From positions 294,977-358,976 of the forward strand of contig CAVQBE010000002.1 of the NCBI GenBank assembly GCA_963710675.1: a DNA stretch of 64,000 bases, in the 5' to 3' direction. The stretch is from JACCZX01 sp963710675. Its GTDB lineage: Bacteria > Pseudomonadota > Gammaproteobacteria > Burkholderiales > Burkholderiaceae_F. A program made the position numbers and the translations under genes. The notes beneath the pieces were generated by a model. It was not told the DNA's origin, ran no database searches, and worked only from the letters and a program-made list of their open reading frames with translations. Of this stretch, positions 8,608-17,906 are shown one piece after another. How positions within the stretch are numbered: position 1 is the stretch's first letter; every line of letters begins with the position of its first letter.

Positions 8608-9237
8608 TCAGGTGGCGCTGCCGGCCAGCTCAATATGCTGCTGACGCGGCGCGTCGATAGCAACGTCTTGATGGGTGACCAGCACTACCATGTTGCCGTT
8701 GCCGACGTGACTTGCAATCCGGTCGGAAAGCGAAGCGACGCCGCGTTGATCGAGCGCTATGAAAGGCTCGTCCAGAATCCACAGCGGTGCCGTCGTCGTG
8801 GCAAACAATCTTGCCAACGCGACACGGCGTCGCTGCCCCTGCGAAAGCCGCCGTGCAAGCGCGTGCTCGAAGTCGCTGAGACCGACGGCGTCCAGCGCCC
8901 GATGCAGCGCCGCGTCATCGACGTTGCGACCCGCAACAGCTTGCGCGACCTTCAGATTCTCGAACACCGTCAGATCCTCCTTGACGCCGTTCAAGTGACC
9001 GACGTAAACGAGATCCTTCCAGTAGTCCTCCCGCTGTTGGCGAATGTTGCGACCATGCCAGCGCACTTCGCCGGCCGCCGGCTCGAGCAAGCCGCACAGC
9101 ATGCGCAACAAGCTCGTCTTGCCGGTGCCGTTGGGGCCTGCCACCCGCATCAGCGAACCCGCGGCCAGAACGAACTCGAGCCCGGCGAAGAGCGCGCGTT
9201 CGCCGCGCTCGCAGCTGAGGTTGACGGCATCAAGCAT
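8608..9237 (-). CDS. ccmA: Haem exporter ATP-binding protein CcmA
   Basis: CcmA is the ABC ATPase of the CcmABCD complex; ATP hydrolysis drives release of holo-CcmE. The 209-residue protein has Walker A GPNGTGKT at residues 34-41, the ABC signature LSQGQ at 131-135 and Walker B within LWILDEPF (about 152-159), followed by the D-loop and a switch histidine (VLVTHQD). It is the first gene of the minus-strand ccm operon. A TATAAC hexamer lies on the minus strand at 9251-9246, very close to the start codon. It would imply a near-leaderless transcript if it acts as the -10 box. Confidence 0.95.
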   Translation of the reverse strand: MLDAVNLSCERGERALFAGLEFVLAAGSLMRVAGPNGTGKTSLLRMLCGLLEPAAGEVRWHGRNIRQQREDYWKDLVYVGHLNGVKEDLTVFENLKVAQAVAGRNVDDAALHRALDAVGLSDFEHALARRLSQGQRRRVALARLFATTTAPLWILDEPFIALDQRGVASLSDRIASHVGNGNMVVLVTHQDVAIDAPRQQHIELAGSAT

Positions 9238-9601
9238 GGGCAGGCGTTATAAGCGATGGCGCGCCTCTGCGATAGTCGGAAAATGGCAGCTACTGAAGTT
9301 TCATCACGGGCCCCCGCTCTCGGAACCTCGTTATCGCCTGCCGCGCGCCGCATGGGTCGCACTGATACGCGCAGCGTCGACTGACGAAGCGCGCGTTCGC
9401 GCAAGGCGTGCGCCGCCGCGATCAGGCCCGGCCCACTTGAGGTGCGTGGGTGCGAGCAGCAGCACAGCAAACCGCACGATTGACCGCATCGACGCGCGCA
9501 ATTCCCCGTATAGGCTATCGAAGTGCGCGGTCTACAATGCCGCCCTCCGCGCGCTAACTGCGGTCTTCGCATGACCATGAGCAGCGCTCGGATTTGACAC
9601 C
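9238..9601. other. Divergent intergenic region between ccmA and a response regulator gene
   Basis: These 364 bases must hold promoters for the ccm operon (leftward) and the response regulator (rightward). Rightward, a TACAAT hexamer at about 9534-9539 is a plausible -10 box without a clear -35. An eight-codon open frame (ATG at 9570) ends six bases before the regulator start and could be a leader peptide, but this is weak. I see no convincing protein gene; open frames here have arginine-rich, shadow-like composition. Confidence 0.35.
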
Positions 9602-10255
9602 ATGAAAATACTTGTCGTCGACGACCATTCGCTCATCACCGATGCGCTCAGCGTGTTGTTTTTGGATCTCGATCCGTCCGCTGAAGTCATCACGACGCGT
9701 ACCGCGGAAGGCGCGCTGAAGATCCAGGAGGAACAACCCGAGCTCGACCTCGTCGTGCTCGACCTGGGTATGCCGGGCGTCTCCGGCACCGCACTGCTGG
9801 AGGCGATGGTGGCCAAGGCACCGGAAATGAAAATCCTGGTGCTCTCCGGCAATCAGGACCAACGCAGCGTGATGCGTGTGCTGCAGCTCGGTGCGGCCGG
9901 CTTCGTTCCAAAATCGATGGCATCGGAGACACTGCTGTCCGCCGTCAAATTCGTTCTGTCCGGTGGCGTTTACATTCCGGCGGATCTGCTGGAAGAAGTC
10001 AATCGCGCGGGAATCTTCGGCAGTTCAGAGCGCTCGCGCGATGGCGATAGCGGACGGGTCGAGTTGACCGAGCGTCAGGAGCAAGTGCTAAAGCTGCTCG
10101 CGCGCGGCGCACCGATCAAGATCATTTGCCGCGAACTCGGCCTGTCGGAAGGCACGGTCAAGACGCATGTGACGGCAATCTATCGCGCCTTCGGCGCGTC
10201 GAATCGCACCGAAGCACTGCTCGCTGCGCGCCGGCACGGGTACGACATAGGTTAG
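9602..10255 (+). CDS. NarL/FixJ-type response regulator
   Basis: The 217-residue protein has a receiver domain (about 1-125) with acidic pair Asp7/Asp8, phospho-acceptor Asp54 in VVLDLGMPG, Ser82 and Lys104 (FVPKS). A LuxR-type helix-turn-helix follows at about 150-212 (LTERQEQVLKLLARG, then LSEGTVKTHVTAIY). Phosphorylation should control dimerisation and DNA binding, so it is likely a transcriptional regulator. The gene faces a hybrid histidine kinase gene across a palindromic element. The two are a likely but unproven pair, since they are neighbours of suitable types. The targets are unknown. Confidence 0.88.
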   Translation: MKILVVDDHSLITDALSVLFLDLDPSAEVITTRTAEGALKIQEEQPELDLVVLDLGMPGVSGTALLEAMVAKAPEMKILVLSGNQDQRSVMRVLQLGAAGFVPKSMASETLLSAVKFVLSGGVYIPADLLEEVNRAGIFGSSERSRDGDSGRVELTERQEQVLKLLARGAPIKIICRELGLSEGTVKTHVTAIYRAFGASNRTEALLAARRHGYDIG

Positions 10256-10310
10256 TCGTTCGTTGTGTATCGCGGGCGCGCAAGCGATTAAGCGGGCATC
10301 GTCGCGGCGC

Positions 10311-10698
10311 GCAAGCGTTGGGCGGCGCTGCCCTGCCTGGGCGTCGGGCACTGAAGTGCCGACCACTGCGGTACTCACAACGCCGGCGCAAAAAAAGCTA
10401 AAGCATTTTTTTGCTTAACAGCCCCGGCGTTGCTCCGCTCCTCGGGCGACGCCCCGAAGGCAGGCCAGCGCCGCCCAACGCTTGCGCGTGAGACAGTCTC
10501 ACTTGCTTGGGGTAGAAGGAAAGAAACATCGCGTGCGAGGCAGCGCCACGACAGCAGCGGCTGGCGCAGATGCACCGCCTTTGAGTCGTCGCCCGAGGAA
10601 CGGAGCGCCAGCGGGTTCGTTAAGGGCCTGCCTGTTTGAGCGCAGCGAGTTGCAGGCCCGCCGCGGGCGCGAGTACCGCAGTGGTTGCCACTTCAGTG
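10311..10698. repeat. Palindrome-rich non-coding element between convergent genes
   Basis: The 503-base space between the two-component genes is a nest of inverted repeats. A perfect 20-base pair is 10311-10330 against 10466-10485. A pair at 10433-10450 against 10588-10605 has one mismatch in 18. A 28-base pair at 10349-10376 against 10671-10698 has two mismatches. The arms overlap in an interleaved way, so not all can pair at once. This resembles a decayed or composite repetitive extragenic palindrome rather than a gene. Open frames through it read Arg/Pro/Ser-rich peptides with stretches like SSPEERS in both directions, as expected from palindromic DNA. No transposase is present. Confidence 0.7.
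10381..10429. terminator. Probable bidirectional terminator between regulator and kinase genes
   Basis: An inner hairpin pairs 10388-10399 with 10402-10414: GC, seven A, GCT, a two-base loop, AGC, one bulged A, seven T, GC. An outer arm pairs CGCCGG at 10381-10386 with CCGGCG at 10424-10429. The symmetrical A and T runs would end transcripts from both sides, which suits its place between convergent genes ending at 10255 and 10759. Confidence 0.6.
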
Positions 10699-10758
10699 GC
10701 CGACGACGTAGGCGACGCAGCTGCGCCAGCCGCTGCTGCCACCGTAAGTGACGTACGT

Positions 10759-12684
10759 CTACGTTGCGTCGCTAGCCGACGCAGTTTCATCCGCAGTCGG
10801 CCGCACCATCGGGAGCGTAGTCAAACCCAGCATATCCGCCAGCGTGTTGTTCAGCACAGCGGCCGTTGTTGGCTTCTGCAGCACTACCGGTTCTTCTACG
10901 CGGCTGCGCGCAATCGCCGACGACATCGTCGGGCTGAGCTCGAGCCGCTCGTGCATCACGCGCTGAAACTCCGATAGCACATCGACTCCCTGTATCGCCG
11001 TCAGCATTACGACCGGGATTGGGAAACCTACAAGCTCCCGTACCCTGAACACCGCTTCGACGCCGCTGATCGAATGCGGTCCAAGATTGTGGTCGGCCAG
11101 GATCGCGTCGATCCGCTGCTGGACGCTGATGCGCTTGATCAATTGTGCGTTGTAGCCGGTCGACGGCACCACTTCCGCGCCCCACGACTTGATCAGGCGT
11201 GTCAGGCTGTTCAGGATCTCGGCGTTGTCTTCGATGACAACGAAAGTGAATCCATTGAGGGGGCGGATCGTTACATCAAGGCTCTCGGGCGCGCTGCGCT
11301 TAATACGCATCGGCAAAGTCGAGCGCGGGACTTCCACGCGAAAGACAGTTCCCGTTCCTGGACGGGTGGTGACGATCAGCGGATGACCGAGCAGGCCGCA
11401 GATACGCTTGACGATCGACAGACCAAGACCGAAGCCGGAGCCGCTGTTCTCGGCCTTTGAACTTTCGCCGCGATAGAACTCCTCGAAAATTCGGTCAAGC
11501 TCGCCCTGCTTGATGCCTGGGCCGGTATCCCACACTTCAAGACTGATCAGTCCATTGCGTGGACGCGCCGCCAGCAGCACTCCGCCCTTCTGCGTATATC
11601 GGATCGCATTGGCCAAAAGATTCCGAATGACCCGTTGCAACAGCAACGCGTCGCTGTCAACCGGAATTCCGCCGCGCCTGATACGCAGTGACAAACCCTT
11701 GGAAGCCGCCAGTGGGGTGAATTCCTGCTCCAGCAGCGAAAACATGTCGTCCATCAGAACCTGCTCGACGCGCGGCTGAATCGATCCCGAATCGAGACGA
11801 GAAATCTCGAGAAGCTCCTCGACGAGCTTCGACAACGTCTCGACTGCTGTCGACAGGTTGTTGACCAGCGGTTCGAGCGGACCGTGCGCGCGCTTCTTCA
11901 GCAACGAAACGTAGATACCAATCGCCTGCAGCGGTTGCCGCAGGTCGTGGCTGGCCGCCGCAAAGAATTGCGTTTTCGAGCGCGTCGCGTTTTCCGCTTC
12001 GCGCCTTGCTTCTTCCGCCATGCGCTTTTCGGCGACCAGCTGCTCCACCAGCACTTCGTTCTCGTATGTGTTCTTGACCGACTCGAACACTGCGTTGCCA
12101 AAGTCGCGGCCATAGAGAACCGTGAACAGAAAGACTGCAGTCATCACCACCGCGGCCGTGTAATACGTCGGGTCCTGCATGACGACCATGCGCGCGATCA
12201 GCGGCAACACCGCGAGCAACATGAACACATGAAACGCCGGGCGGTGGCTCGCGTACAGCGTCAGCGAACCGAACGCGACGCTTAATACAACGGCTACAAG
12301 CACCACCTGATTCAGAGGCTGGTTGTTCGAGAAAAACATGAAACCGGCGACACCCCACAGCACGCCTGCTGCTACCGCCTGCACAACCCAGCGCTGCGCC
12401 CACCAGTCGACCGACTCCGCAATCCGCGCCGCACGACGAAACCGGTACGAAAGGCGCAGCCGCGATAACGATTCAAACAGAATGAGCAGCGACCAGCCAA
12501 GCAGCAGGTCCTGCTCGATTGAATTCCATAACACCATGACCAGCGCAAACGCGCCGACGATGCTGACCAACACCGATTGCGGCACCTGGCGGTAGACCGA
12601 CGCCATGACGCCTGCAAGAATTTTTTCCTGCCGCTGTTCTGGCGTTTCCTCGGCAAAGCCGAACCGGGTTAGCGGGCCTGACAT
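10759..12684 (-). CDS. Hybrid sensor histidine kinase with C-terminal receiver domain
   Basis: The 641-residue protein has a membrane sensor region with about six to seven hydrophobic helices (residues about 38-195), then a coiled coil (205-238). A HisKA domain carries phospho-His246 in FFAAASHDLRQP, and the HATPase has N box NLLANAIRYT (355-364), DTGPG (386-390) and a glycine-rich GSGFGLGLS loop. The C-terminal receiver starts near 479 with Glu485/Asp486, likely phospho-acceptor Asp531 (ILADHNLG), Thr562 and Lys604. About 20 residues between Thr562 and Lys604 look like an insertion compared with a standard receiver. No periplasmic sensor domain is evident, so the signal may be sensed in the membrane. 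It faces the response regulator ending at 10255. Confidence 0.88.
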   Translation of the reverse strand: MSGPLTRFGFAEETPEQRQEKILAGVMASVYRQVPQSVLVSIVGAFALVMVLWNSIEQDLLLGWSLLILFESLSRLRLSYRFRRAARIAESVDWWAQRWVVQAVAAGVLWGVAGFMFFSNNQPLNQVVLVAVVLSVAFGSLTLYASHRPAFHVFMLLAVLPLIARMVVMQDPTYYTAAVVMTAVFLFTVLYGRDFGNAVFESVKNTYENEVLVEQLVAEKRMAEEARREAENATRSKTQFFAAASHDLRQPLQAIGIYVSLLKKRAHGPLEPLVNNLSTAVETLSKLVEELLEISRLDSGSIQPRVEQVLMDDMFSLLEQEFTPLAASKGLSLRIRRGGIPVDSDALLLQRVIRNLLANAIRYTQKGGVLLAARPRNGLISLEVWDTGPGIKQGELDRIFEEFYRGESSKAENSGSGFGLGLSIVKRICGLLGHPLIVTTRPGTGTVFRVEVPRSTLPMRIKRSAPESLDVTIRPLNGFTFVVIEDNAEILNSLTRLIKSWGAEVVPSTGYNAQLIKRISVQQRIDAILADHNLGPHSISGVEAVFRVRELVGFPIPVVMLTAIQGVDVLSEFQRVMHERLELSPTMSSAIARSRVEEPVVLQKPTTAAVLNNTLADMLGLTTLPMVRPTADETASASDAT

Positions 12685-12740
12685 GGCGATAGAGTGTGAT
12701 TCATCGTCAGGGCGCGATCATAGGCGGGCTGCGTCCGCGA

Positions 12741-13649
12741 TCAAAGCAGATTCGGGTACCGGCTTAGCTCGAGGACGGCGCTGCCATTGCGCTTGACGGC
12801 CACTCGCGCATGTCCCCCGACCGGCAATGTCAGCTTGCGCAGCGAGTGTCCGAAAGGCAAGCCGGTAAACACCGGTGCTGGACAAATCTGCCGCAGGCGG
12901 GCAATCGCAGCCTCCAGGTTGAAGCCATTGTCATTGGGCATCGGAGTGATCGGTGAAAAGTCGCCCAACACGATCGCCGCTTGCCGTTGCAACACGCCGG
13001 CGTGTGCGAGCTGATAAAACATTCGCTCGAGTTTGTAGGCCGGCTCGTTGACATCTTCCAGAAAGAGAATGCCGCCACGCACGCGAGGAAAGTACGGCGT
13101 TCCGATCAATGCGACCACCATCGCCAGATTTCCGCCCCACAGACGGCCGGCGACATCGGCACGTGGTCCTTGCAATTCCAGATCGATCGCGTATCGCTTG
13201 CTGCCCAACACGCCAAAGAAGTGCTCGATCGTGTATGCGCTTGGCTCTCGCGCGCCGAACTCGATCGCACACGGCCCCGCGAAACTCACTCCACCGCGTG
13301 CGAGATACGCCAGATTGAATGCCGTGAAGTCGCTGTACCCGACCAAAATGGGGGATCGCGCCTTGATCGCTGCGAAGTCGATCCGATCGAGAAGGCGGGA
13401 GAGCCCGTAGCCACCACGCGCAGAGACGACGAGCCCAACTTTGGAGTCGGTTGCAAAGCGTTGCAGGTCCGCCAGGCGAAGCTCATCGTCGCCGGCAAAG
13501 CGTTGTTCGCGCGCGAACACGCTATCGCCAGCCTCGACCTTCCATCCACGAGCCGCGAAGAATGTCGCCGCTCGATCCACTGCCATCGGATCCGGAACAA
13601 ATCCGGAGGGCGCGATGATGCCAAGCGTCTTGCTACTCACTCTCGTCAA
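12741..13649 (-). CDS. ldcA: Muramoyltetrapeptide LD-carboxypeptidase (S66 family)
   Basis: LdcA removes the terminal D-Ala from cytoplasmic tetrapeptides during murein recycling. The 302-residue product has the S66 serine-peptidase landmarks: nucleophile Ser106 in LVGYSDFTA, Glu198 in ILFLEDVNEP and His268 in GLPFGHS. It has no signal peptide, in line with a cytoplasmic enzyme. The start at 13649 overlaps the restored 3' end of tadA, suggesting co-transcription from upstream. There are 56 bases to the histidine kinase start downstream. Confidence 0.9.
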   Translation of the reverse strand: MTRVSSKTLGIIAPSGFVPDPMAVDRAATFFAARGWKVEAGDSVFAREQRFAGDDELRLADLQRFATDSKVGLVVSARGGYGLSRLLDRIDFAAIKARSPILVGYSDFTAFNLAYLARGGVSFAGPCAIEFGAREPSAYTIEHFFGVLGSKRYAIDLELQGPRADVAGRLWGGNLAMVVALIGTPYFPRVRGGILFLEDVNEPAYKLERMFYQLAHAGVLQRQAAIVLGDFSPITPMPNDNGFNLEAAIARLRQICPAPVFTGLPFGHSLRKLTLPVGGHARVAVKRNGSAVLELSRYPNLL

Positions 13650-14617
13650 TATCGGTCGGGAGGCTGCCTTGCCGCTTCAGCTCGCGCCGCTCAACAAAAA
13701 ACGTCGACAACAGCTGGCGGCATCTCGTCAGCCAGAACACCCGCGCGAACGGTGGTGTGATGGTTCAGCTGCGGCTCAGCGAACAGGTCAACGACGCTAC
13801 CGCAGGCGCCGGTCTTCGGATCGGACGCGCCGAAAACAAGGCGCTTGATGCGCGCGTGCTGCATCGCGCCCGCGCACATCGCACACGGCTCGAGCGTTAC
13901 GTACAGGTCACACTCGGTCAGACGATAGTTGCCGAGCAGCTGCGCGGCAGCACGCATCGCTCGCACTTCCGCGTGCGCAGTCGGGTCGGCTGTGCCGATG
14001 GGCTGATTGAACCCAGTAGCGAGAACCTTCTTGTCCTTCACGATCACCGCTCCGACCGGAACTTCAGACAACGCCCAGGCGTTATGCGCCTGATCGAGTG
14101 CGAGCCGCATGAACGTTTCATCGGTGCTGGCTTCCGCGGCCGATACGTCCCCGCCCTCGGTCACTTCGATCTGGCTTGCCAACCATGCGCGTCGGCGCGT
14201 CTCCCGCTGAGTCTCGTTCGCGCTCCGCGCCTGGGCAACCGCGTTCGCGATACTCTCGAAGTCGAGTGCGCTTGCCGCGTCCATCAGCCAGTCGGGAAGG
14301 ACCCCTCGACGGTAGTCGGTGCCGAAGTCGGATCGCTGCAGAAAACCTGTATCCACCATCCAACGGCGCAGCTCGACATGGTCGGTTGAGACCATCACGC
14401 CTGCGGTGGCGAGAAAACGCTTCAGAATCTCGTTGGCGTCGGGTTCGCTCAGCGACGTGTTCGCTGGAAACGCAAGCGTCGCGCCGGCGAAGAACAACTC
14501 CAGGTCGCTGCCGTCTTTCTGTTGAAGCGTCGACAGGTGCACGCCGTGCCGCAAGGCAAGCTGCGCCATGCGATCAAGCCAATCAGCAGCAGTGATCGTG
14601 GTGCGGGTCTCATTCAT
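13633..14617 (-). CDS. tadA: tRNA adenosine(34) deaminase TadA with N-terminal DUF2087-like domain (frameshifted at 3' end)
   Basis: TadA converts A34 to inosine in tRNA-Arg(ACG). The C-terminal half has the zinc deaminase motifs TAHAEVRAM (His ligand and catalytic Glu) and PCAMCAGAM (two Cys ligands). The N-terminal about 150 residues are extra. They resemble DUF2087, with the pattern SEPDANEILKRFL, then VELRRWMVDTGFLQR, then DYRR. Typical TadA is about 150-180 residues, so this is a fusion. Near 13714-13718 one surplus C (coding strand) shifts the frame and gives a premature stop at 13691. The neighbouring frame supplies the expected ending QLLSTFFVERRELKRQ and stops at 13633. The ATG at 14617 is preferred over upstream in-frame starts because it lies 14 bases after guaA. 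Confidence 0.85.
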
Positions 14618-14631
14618 TGCCTCAGACCTTA

Positions 14632-16225
14632 TCACTCCCACTCAATCGTTGCGGGTGGCTTGCCGCTGATGTCGTACACGACCCGATTGATTCCGCGCAC
14701 TTCGTTGATGATGCGGTTCGAAACACGGCCGAGCAGCTCGTGCGGAAGCTCGGCCCAATGCGCGGTCATGAAGTCCGACGTCTGCACGGCACGCAACGCG
14801 ACAACCCACTCGTAGGTGCGACCGTCGCCCATCACGCCAACACTCTTGACCGGCAGAAACACCGCGAACGCCTGGCTCGTACGGTCATACCACCCGCTCG
14901 CTCGCAGCTCTTCAATGAAGATCGCATCGGCGCGCCGCAGCAGATCGGCGTATTCGCGCTTGACCTGCCCAAAATGCGAACGCCCAGTCCAGGCCCGGGA
15001 AACGGATGCCTGAAAACCATTTCGCGCGGCAGGCCAAGCGCGATGCCGAGCTACGCACCTCATCCTTGAACAGCTCGCGCAGCGGCTCGAGCAGCTTCAG
15101 ATGCAATGTCTCGGGCAAGCCACCAACGTTGTGATGACTCTTGATCGTCATCGCCTTCTTGGTCTTCGCCCTGGCCGACTCGATCACGTCGGGATAAATC
15201 GTTCCCTGCGCGAGCCATTTGGCGGCCGGCAGCTTCGCCGCTTCCTCCTGGAACACATGGACGAATTCGCGCCCGATGATCTTGCGCTTGGCCTCGGGAT
15301 CTGATTCGCCCTGCAAGCGCTTTCATGAAACGGTCGCTGGCATCGACGTGAACCAGCTTGATGCCCATGTGCTTCTCAAACGTATCGACCACCTGTTGTC
15401 CCTCGTCCAGCCGCAACAATCCGGTATCGACGAATACGCAGGTCAGCTGATCCCGATCGCGCGATGAATCAGCACTGCGGCGACCGATGAATCGACGCCG
15501 CCGCTGAGCCCGAGGATCACTTCGTCGCTTCCGACTTGTGAGCGAATTTTCTCGATCGCTTCTGCAGCGTAATCACCCATCACCCAATCAGGCTTGCAGC
15601 CGCAGATGTCGAGCACGAACCGGGTCAGGATGGCCTGGCCCTGCAGCGTATGCGTCACTTCAGGGTGAAACTGCACCCCATAAAGACCACGCGCTTCGTC
15701 AGCCATGCCCGCGATCGGGCAGCTTGCGGTGGACGCCATCAGCTTGAAGCCCGGCGGCAACTCGGTGACTTTGTCGCCGTGACTCATCCACACTTTTAGC
15801 AGGCCATGACCGTCGGCCGTGCGCTCGTCTTCCAGATTCGACAGCAACTTCGTGTGGCCGCGTGCCCGGACCTCGGCATAGCCAAACTCGCGATGCGTGC
15901 TCGCCTCGACCTGTCCGCCTTGCTGCACGGCCATCGTGAACATGCCGTAGCAGATTCCGAGCACCGGCACACCGAGCTCGAAGACCGCGGCCGGTGCGCG
16001 CAGCTCGTGCGCTTCGTACGTCGACGCATGGCTGCCCGAAAGGATCACGCCCTTCGGTGCAAACTCGCGAACAAACGCATCGTCGACGTCGTACGGATGC
16101 AGCTCGCAATAGACGCCGGCGTCACGCACGCGGCGCGCGATCAATTGAGTGACCTGCGACCCGAAATCGAGAATCAGTATTCGGTCGCGCTTCACCGACT
16201 CCGAACTCACAGACGCTGAAGTCAC
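14632..16225 (-). CDS. guaA: GMP synthase (glutamine-hydrolysing), multiple frameshifts
   Basis: GuaA aminates XMP to GMP using glutamine and ATP. The amidotransferase half is intact, with nucleophile Cys in GICYGMFTMAVQ and the His-Glu pair in YGVQFHPEVTH. The ATP pyrophosphatase PP-loop LSGGVDSSV follows. Then the frame breaks at about 15452, 15308, 15052 and 14967. Each time the family sequence goes on in another frame (DQLTCVFVDTGLLRLDEGQQ; ESDPEAKRKIIGREF; LGIALGLPREMVFRHPFPGP; QVKREYADLLRRADAIF). Three of the four are explained by one missing base in a short homopolymer. The ending PPATIEWE is canonical. The GTG start at 16225 overlaps the guaB stop by one base. Confidence 0.9.
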
Positions 16226-17695
16226 TACGTCTCGAGCCGGTAGTTGGGCGCTTCCTTCGTTATTCGGACATCATGCACGTGCGATTCGCGCATTCCCGCC
16301 GCGGTGATCTCGACGAACTGCGCTTTGGTCCGCATTTCGTCGATCGAGCGACAGCCGCAATAGCCCATGCTCGAACGCAGCCCACCGGTCATTTGAAACA
16401 TGATGCCCGAGCGCGCTTCCCTTATAAGGCACCATGCCCTCGACGCCCTCGGGCACGTACTTGTCGACGTTGGCGTCGTTGTCGTTGTCTTGAAAATAGC
16501 GCTCAGCCGAGCCTTCGCTCATTGCGCCCAAGCTGCCCATGCCGCGATAGCTCTTGTACGAGCGGCCCTGAAACAGAATCACCTCGCCCGGCGCCTCTTC
16601 GGTGCCCGCAAAGATGCCACCCATCATCACCGCATACGCGCCCGCGGCAAGCGCCTTCGCGACGTCGCCTGAATAGCGAATGCCACCGTCAGCAACCATC
16701 GGCACATCCGTACCATCGAGCGCCTTCGCCACATTGGACACCGCGGTGATCTGCGGTACGCCGACGCCGGCGACGATGCGTGTCGTGCAAATCGATCCGG
16801 GCCCGATGCCGACTTTGACGCCGTCGGCCCCCGCATCGACCAACGCACGCGCGCCTTCCGCAGTGGCAACGTTGCCACCAACGACATCGACCTTCGGAAA
16901 ATTCTTTTTTACCCAGCGCACACGATCGAGCACGCCTTGATGATGTCCATGCGCCGTGTCGACGATCAGCACATCGACACCGGCTCGCACCATCAGTTCG
17001 GCACGCTCGTCGGAATCAGGGCCGGTGCTGATGGCGCCGCCAACTTTCAATTTGCCGAGATGATCCTTCGCCGCATTCGGATGCTCGGTCGCCTTCGTAA
17101 TGTCTTTCACGGTGATCAGGCCCCGCAGCTCATCATCGCCGTTGATCACCAGCACACGTTCGAGGCGGTGCTCGTGCAGCAGCGCGCGCGCTTCTTCGGG
17201 CGTCGTGCCTTCCCGCACCGTAACCAGCCGCGCACGCGGCGTCATGATGTCGCGAATCGGGGCATCAAGTCGTGTCTCGAACCGCAAATCGCGATTGGTG
17301 ACGATACCCACTACACGCTTGCCTTCGACCACCGGTAAACCGGAGATCTTGTGCGTGCGTTGGAGCTCGATCGCGTCGCGCACCGTCATGTCCTGCGTAA
17401 TCGTGATCGGGTCGCGCAACACACCGGCCTCGTGACGCTTCACCTTCATCACGTGAGCCGCCTGCTCTTTGGGAGTCATGTTTTTGTGAACGATGCCGAT
17501 ACCCCCCTCTTGCGCAAGCGCAATGGCAAGCCGCGCGTCGGTCACCGTATCCATCGGCGCCGAAACCAGCGGGATGTTCAAAGAAATGTTGCGGGAGAGT
17601 TGGGTGGAAAGCTGTACGTCGCGGGGAAGGACCGCCGAGTAGGCGGGGACGAGCAGCACGTCATCGAAAGTCAGCGCTTTTTGTACCAACCGCAT
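16225..17695 (-). CDS. guaB: Inosine-5'-monophosphate dehydrogenase (frameshifted near 3' end)
   Basis: GuaB oxidises IMP to XMP with NAD, the first committed step to GMP, and sits directly upstream of guaA. The start MRLVQKALTFDDVLLVPAYS is canonical (ATG at 17695). Two CBS domains lie between about residues 95 and 205. The catalytic loop GPGSICTTRIVAGVG and the mobile flap region before EGVEGMVPYKG are present. At about 16420 the frame shifts. The conserved end (FQMTGGLRSSMGYCGC, then SHVHDVRITKEAPNYR) continues in another frame to a TAG at 16225-16227. The upstream in-frame extension to 17812 has no IMPDH similarity and is not used. Confidence 0.92.
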
Positions 17696-17906
17696 ACTTT
17701 TCCTCAGACGCAAAGACGGAGTATACGGAAATTGGGTATGGGCCTCCCCCGCGCGCTGGCGCGCCGCTAAGCCGGACGACTTAGCTAGTCGCAATTGCGG
17801 GGTCTTTAACACGCCTTCTCCGGGTCTTTACACGTCTTCTAGGTAATCGATGCCCTTGCCCCGGCGCGTGAATCCATTGGAAAATGTGCAGCGCTCAGGA
17901 GAACGT

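Noticed and set aside
9150..9578. A 142-codon minus-strand frame upstream of ccmA
   Set aside because: It overlaps the ccmA N-terminus in another frame and is extremely Arg/Cys/Ser-rich, typical of antisense reading of GC-rich DNA.
10375..10751. Several overlapping short frames on both strands in the space between the two-component genes
   Set aside because: They lie in interleaved inverted repeats, read similar peptide text in both directions, and lack ribosome sites. They are better explained by palindromic repeat DNA.
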